A DNA stretch of 64,000 nt. Origin: Cytophagales bacterium. Its GTDB lineage: Bacteria > Bacteroidota > Bacteroidia > Cytophagales > Cyclobacteriaceae. Of the stretch, positions 60,468 to 64,000 are shown one piece after another. The notes below the pieces were generated by a model that did no database searches, was not told the DNA's origin, and saw only the letters and a program-made list of their open reading frames with translations. The stretch spans positions 48,525 through 112,524 of the forward strand of contig DAHVFH010000156.1 of NCBI GenBank assembly GCA_027317105.1, read 5' to 3'. Numbering within the stretch: position 1 is the stretch's first letter; the number at the start of each line of letters is the position of its first letter. Made by a program: the position numbers and the translations under genes.

Positions 60468-62348
60468 TTAAGCGGACTCCGATTCAGCCGGCATATATGG
60501 GGCAATGTAATCCCTTATTTCATTTTGAACTTTTATGAAGTTATCAGCTAATATCTTCTTCATTGTCCTATCTACAAGAGAGGTATCGTCTGACGAAATT
60601 GGTTTAGCAAAGGCTGGAATATTAAGCTTCTTAATATTGAAGCGTTTGAATTGAGTATGGAACATTGCAGGATCAGCGTTTGAAATATATCCTGTCCAAT
60701 GGCCTGTACGCTGGAAGGTAATATCGCGGAGCTGCAGAAGTTTCTCGTTCCTGGTTGACAGCGTTTGGCTTTCCCCACTGTCTCCCATTGAAGTGGATCT
60801 TTCGTTTCTTCGGTAGTCCCCAAAAAATTCCATTATCCTGTGAGCCGTATCTTTGTTGTTTGTTTTTCCAATAAATACGTTGCTCAAGTTGTCACGAAGA
60901 GTTTCTGCGTTTTCTTTTCCATAATCTCTTATTAATTGAATAAAAGATTGAACAGAAATGTATGTTGATACTCCCTTCTTTCTCATGGTTGCCGGGATCT
61001 CATCGATACCGTTGAAAAAACAAGTAGCAACTTCATCTATACAAATCACAGCTTCCGTTTGGTCCAGTTTATCGATGTTGTTTTTTACAACCGAAAATAT
61101 CAATGAGATAACCGGACTTAATGCTTGCTTTTGCTTTGGGTTATTACCGACACAAAGGAATACGGGGTTAGAAGGGTTTGTAATGTCAAGATCAAATTCC
61201 TCACCTACGGGTGGATTGAGTACGTAGAATATTTCAGGAAGAAAAAGTTTTGTTACTGGCAACTGAGTTGAAGAAACTACCCCTGAAATTTGTTGGTGAG
61301 CTTTCATTTCGTAAGCTGTCGCTATTGGTATAATCCATTTCTGTAATTCGTGGTCCTGAGTCATCATATCCAGTACCGCCCGGAAATCAGATAACATTAA
61401 ACAAATCAAATGTGGTATTGTTCTCATGTGATCAGGCATGTGTCTTTGCTGGTAAAGCATACAACCGGTGGTGTAGTTCAATGCGTTTTGTGCCCAAAAA
61501 TCTGTTTTCTTAATCCAGTCTCTTTCGAGATTTTTCATAAAGGTGTGAGCGGCATTAAGGACGTCCAGCTCGTTACCCATATATCTTGAAGCGATAGGAT
61601 TACACCTAACTGTTTTTGTTAGGTCAGTGAAATTGATGAACGCGAACTTTACCTTATGGTCCTTTGGTGTTTGTTTCAAAGCGGTGTAAACCGTTTTAGT
61701 CAGAATAGCTCCGTCTCTTTCAAGTGGATTGCCTTCGTAGTCATAAAGAAACCCCGCTTTATTTCCTTGAACTTCTTGCCACAAGAAATTTTCAATGAGG
61801 TTTGATTTCCCCCCTCCTGCTGCTGCTTCAATATAAGTACCGTGCGCTCTTTCCGGCAATTGCATTCTTCCACTTGCTGTATCTATTATCAATGGATCTT
61901 TTGCATCAGGCGCTTTTGGAACCAATTTGAAATTTTTGGATTCATGTTGGTTGTTGTGAATTTCTTGGAGTGTTCTTAAAACTAAGATTGAGCCAGCGAC
62001 AAAACCGAATGGATAAAAGAGAAGATTGTAATAAACCAAACGGGTATAGCCTGATAAAAAAATAGTAACGCTTAAAACAGAAATAAAATGGAAAGCATAG
62101 TTTTTCGAGGGCGTATCTTTAAACTTGGTGTTGTTCCAACCTAACAACGCCATCAGGACAATGTGAACTAGGCGAATGTAAAATAATTGTGGTTTGACCA
62201 GATCATTGACATGGGTCTTATAGAAACCAGTCACCTCCGGGGAAAGGAAGCTGAATCTAAAACACCAATCTGTTATTAAAATGATTGTTGTCGGGATCAG
62301 GATAATGAAAAGAATTTCATTCGTTCGCTTTCGTTCTACTTTATCCAT
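60468..62348 (-). CDS. VirD4/TraG-like conjugative coupling protein
   Basis: 626 residues. Four hydrophobic helices in the first ~130 residues, then an ATPase domain with a Walker A-like loop (EAAAGGGKSNLIENF) and Walker B (AVICIDEVATCFF), typical of T4CP/TraD-TraG-type DNA pumps. Such proteins connect the relaxosome to a type IV secretion channel. The first Walker A glycine is Ala here. The gene is 3 bases from the relaxase gene. Confidence 0.82.
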   Translation of the reverse strand: MDKVERKRTNEILFIILIPTTIILITDWCFRFSFLSPEVTGFYKTHVNDLVKPQLFYIRLVHIVLMALLGWNNTKFKDTPSKNYAFHFISVLSVTIFLSGYTRLVYYNLLFYPFGFVAGSILVLRTLQEIHNNQHESKNFKLVPKAPDAKDPLIIDTASGRMQLPERAHGTYIEAAAGGGKSNLIENFLWQEVQGNKAGFLYDYEGNPLERDGAILTKTVYTALKQTPKDHKVKFAFINFTDLTKTVRCNPIASRYMGNELDVLNAAHTFMKNLERDWIKKTDFWAQNALNYTTGCMLYQQRHMPDHMRTIPHLICLMLSDFRAVLDMMTQDHELQKWIIPIATAYEMKAHQQISGVVSSTQLPVTKLFLPEIFYVLNPPVGEEFDLDITNPSNPVFLCVGNNPKQKQALSPVISLIFSVVKNNIDKLDQTEAVICIDEVATCFFNGIDEIPATMRKKGVSTYISVQSFIQLIRDYGKENAETLRDNLSNVFIGKTNNKDTAHRIMEFFGDYRRNERSTSMGDSGESQTLSTRNEKLLQLRDITFQRTGHWTGYISNADPAMFHTQFKRFNIKKLNIPAFAKPISSDDTSLVDRTMKKILADNFIKVQNEIRDYIAPYMPAESESA

Positions 62349-62351
62349 TTT

Positions 62352-63740
62352 TTAAAAATTATTGTCTCGTTCTCTTTCATTGTCCTGCTCTCTTTTTCGC
62401 CTTCTCTTTTCTTCTTCTGGATCTGTTATATTCTTGGACCTTGAGAGCGGATCTGTTATCCCTTTTATACCAGGTCCTTGTTCTGTTTTGGAAGGCAAAG
62501 AAGGGGATTCCTTCGCGACTTTTACAACCGGGGCAACATTCAGTTGAGAAGCAATCTTTTTCCAAGTTAGGTCGCGCGAAAGTTCGGATGCTTTGAACAC
62601 CACGGGCTCTTTCATATTCTGACTTGAAAAAGATACCCCATAAATACCTCTTGCGTTTTCGGCATACTTGATTTGGATCCCCGCATCCGCTAAGCGCTTT
62701 TCAAATTCCGGTTGGCTCTGAGAGAATCGCAAATTTTTCGTAACCATTCGTTTTAGAAATGAACGTTGTTCTTCCTGGTCATAAGCCATTTCAATTTTGC
62801 GGTCCGTAAACAAAAAATCGTATCGGAAAGAAACAGGAAGATCTTTTTCTTTAACGTAAAAGTTTTTCTCCGATAAGCCATATGTAAGACTATAAGAACC
62901 GTCACTTGAGGCAATTTTACGAACGTAGATTCCCTGCTTTTCAACCTGGTCAATAAACTGATCCCTTGTTTTAGTCACGGCCTTAATGTGATTTAGCTTT
63001 TCGTTCAGGACCTCTTTGTTCGTCTGATAAAAAAGGTTCTTGGATTTTAATACCCTGTAAATTTTAAAAAGATTGTCCTTATCAATTCCCCGCGTTTGAA
63101 GTTCTTTCTGGACTTCGTAATCAGAGAGCTTATTTTCGGTAATCGTTTTTTGAAATGACTCTGGTAGGGTTCCGAGCAATTCATTTTCAAAAAGGACCCT
63201 TCCCTCCCTGCTACTTAATGCATTAAAAACCCTGTAATCTATGGCGTTTTTCTCCGAAAGTCGTTTCTGGAATTTGCTAACATACTCTGTCTTTTCAAGG
63301 CCAAAAGTTTTCTCAAGTCTGCGTGATAAAGCCTGGCTTTTAATATGATCGTTTAGCTCTGGGATCTTTGCCCCTGAATAATCCATTGCTGTTGTGACGA
63401 TATGAAAATGCTTATGCTTTTTATCTGCGTGTTCGTAAACTAAAACGGGTGTATCTGTATAGCCCATTTCCTTTAGATAATCACTGGCAACCGAAAGTAT
63501 TAACTCAGGATCAACCTTGACACTGTCTCCCTGTGGAAAGCTCACGGAAAAGTGAATGAACTTATTTCGGTAAATCTTGTGGTTAAGCTCGGCAGTTTCC
63601 AGAAATGCCTTAATGCGCTCGTTTTTGTCCTGGGACAAGGTATTATCCAATAACAGCTCGGCCTTGCCCTGGTCTACTTTCCTCTCGTGGTATTCGATCA
63701 GGCCCTTAACAAACTTGCCCTTTTTAATGTCAATTATCAT
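62352..63740 (-). CDS. MobA-type relaxase
   Basis: 462 residues. The N-terminal ~170 residues carry the relaxase fold with the metal-binding motif YEHADKKHKHFHIVT (HxxxxHxH-like) and a Tyr/His-containing start (GLIEYHERKVDQG) where the nicking Tyr is expected. The C-terminal ~290 residues are long helices ending in a charged tail. It nicks oriT and stays bound to the strand during transfer. 4 bases before the coupling protein gene; MobC is upstream. Confidence 0.85.
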   Translation of the reverse strand: MIIDIKKGKFVKGLIEYHERKVDQGKAELLLDNTLSQDKNERIKAFLETAELNHKIYRNKFIHFSVSFPQGDSVKVDPELILSVASDYLKEMGYTDTPVLVYEHADKKHKHFHIVTTAMDYSGAKIPELNDHIKSQALSRRLEKTFGLEKTEYVSKFQKRLSEKNAIDYRVFNALSSREGRVLFENELLGTLPESFQKTITENKLSDYEVQKELQTRGIDKDNLFKIYRVLKSKNLFYQTNKEVLNEKLNHIKAVTKTRDQFIDQVEKQGIYVRKIASSDGSYSLTYGLSEKNFYVKEKDLPVSFRYDFLFTDRKIEMAYDQEEQRSFLKRMVTKNLRFSQSQPEFEKRLADAGIQIKYAENARGIYGVSFSSQNMKEPVVFKASELSRDLTWKKIASQLNVAPVVKVAKESPSLPSKTEQGPGIKGITDPLSRSKNITDPEEEKRRRKREQDNERERDNNF

Positions 63741-63759
63741 AAATCTTTCCTTCCCAAAT

Positions 63760-64000
63760 TTATTCTAGTGCTTTCAAAACCTGCCTCAATTCCTGGGTCA
63801 ATTTATCGAGAGATTGGGCAATATGTTGTTCACTGATTTCGCCCTTTAGGGTGTTAACCATCTTGGCAATCTGATTCACATTTATTCCTATTCGTCTGAT
63901 CTCGGCTTTGACTGCAATTGTATATTTTACGTTGGGGTCAATTGGCTTTAGCTTATGACCAAGGCTTCTTTTTTTTATAAACTCTGTGGGGGTAATGCCC
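63760..64000 (-). CDS. mobC: MobC-type mobilisation protein (partial, start outside the window)
   Basis: The frame is open from the window edge to a TAA at 63762-63760, giving 79 residues. It contains TIAVKAEIRRIGINVNQIAKM, the relaxosome MobC pattern (RRxGxNxNQIAK), followed by a helical end. MobC opens oriT for the relaxase. The origin of transfer probably lies just beyond base 64000. Confidence 0.8.
   Translation of the reverse strand, partial: GITPTEFIKKRSLGHKLKPIDPNVKYTIAVKAEIRRIGINVNQIAKMVNTLKGEISEQHIAQSLDKLTQELRQVLKALE

Overview
The window looks like a chromosomal accessory region of a Bacteroidota bacterium, probably Cytophagales-like (inference). The pointers are Bacteroidota-type promoters (TTG-N17-20-TAnnTTTG-like), A-rich leaders in place of strong Shine-Dalgarno sites, many small lipoproteins and outer-membrane barrel proteins, and families typical of the phylum (HYC_CC_PP, GDCCVxC, DUF3347, AraC regulators with a metal-binding-like N-terminus). 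I see no rRNA, tRNA or CRISPR array.

Layout, plus strand, 1-34.5 kb. (a) 1-4.8 kb: a respiratory module made of a small Tat protein, a Tat-exported four-cluster ferredoxin, an NrfD-type quinol-interacting membrane subunit, an accessory exported protein and a cytochrome c, followed by a small DUF3144-like protein and a beta-barrel protein. (b) 4.8-11.4 kb: a tight operon of ATP-cone/Mrr nuclease, Ca-type P-ATPase, SRPBCC-like protein, GH13 glucosidase and PPK2 kinase. (c) 11.5-34.5 kb: a large copper/heavy-metal efflux island: HYC_CC_PP protein, split CusA, TolC, two CusB, DUF3347 proteins, heavy-metal-binding-domain (HMBD) proteins, a multicopper oxidase with a C-terminal barrel-like extension, a P1B ATPase with four HMBDs, TlpA-like and other secreted proteins. 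Two methyltransferases and a nuclease-like protein are inserted among them. (d) 34.5-37.3 kb: AraC regulator (minus strand), then an ArsR regulator, a MerT-MerP-thioredoxin-like fusion, a GDCCVxC protein and a decayed methyltransferase start.

From 37.5 kb the window becomes a defence and mobility region, almost entirely on the minus strand. A six-gene operon (42.7 to 38.6 kb) encodes an unknown protein, an XRE-ImmA/IrrE metallopeptidase, a multiubiquitin-type ubiquitin-like protein, an E2-like protein without a cysteine at the expected active-site region, a JAB-ThiF (deubiquitinase-E1) fusion and a DUF6527 protein: a bacterial ubiquitin-like conjugation system. Next come a tyrosine recombinase, small unknown genes, a type III restriction-modification pair (Mod, Res) and an adjoining UvrD-like helicase with a Cas4/AddB-like nuclease end (45.4-52.8 kb).

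From 53 kb to the right edge lies an integrative mobilizable/conjugative element backbone: many small unknown genes, a short SSB, a HTH regulator, two copies of a 64-bp repeat placed upstream of two leftward gene clusters, a VirD4/TraG-like coupling protein, a MobA-type relaxase and a truncated MobC. The recombinase at 43 kb and the Mob genes at 62-64 kb probably belong to one element carrying the restriction genes as cargo. Whether the ubiquitin-like operon lies inside it cannot be decided, because no attachment site was identified.
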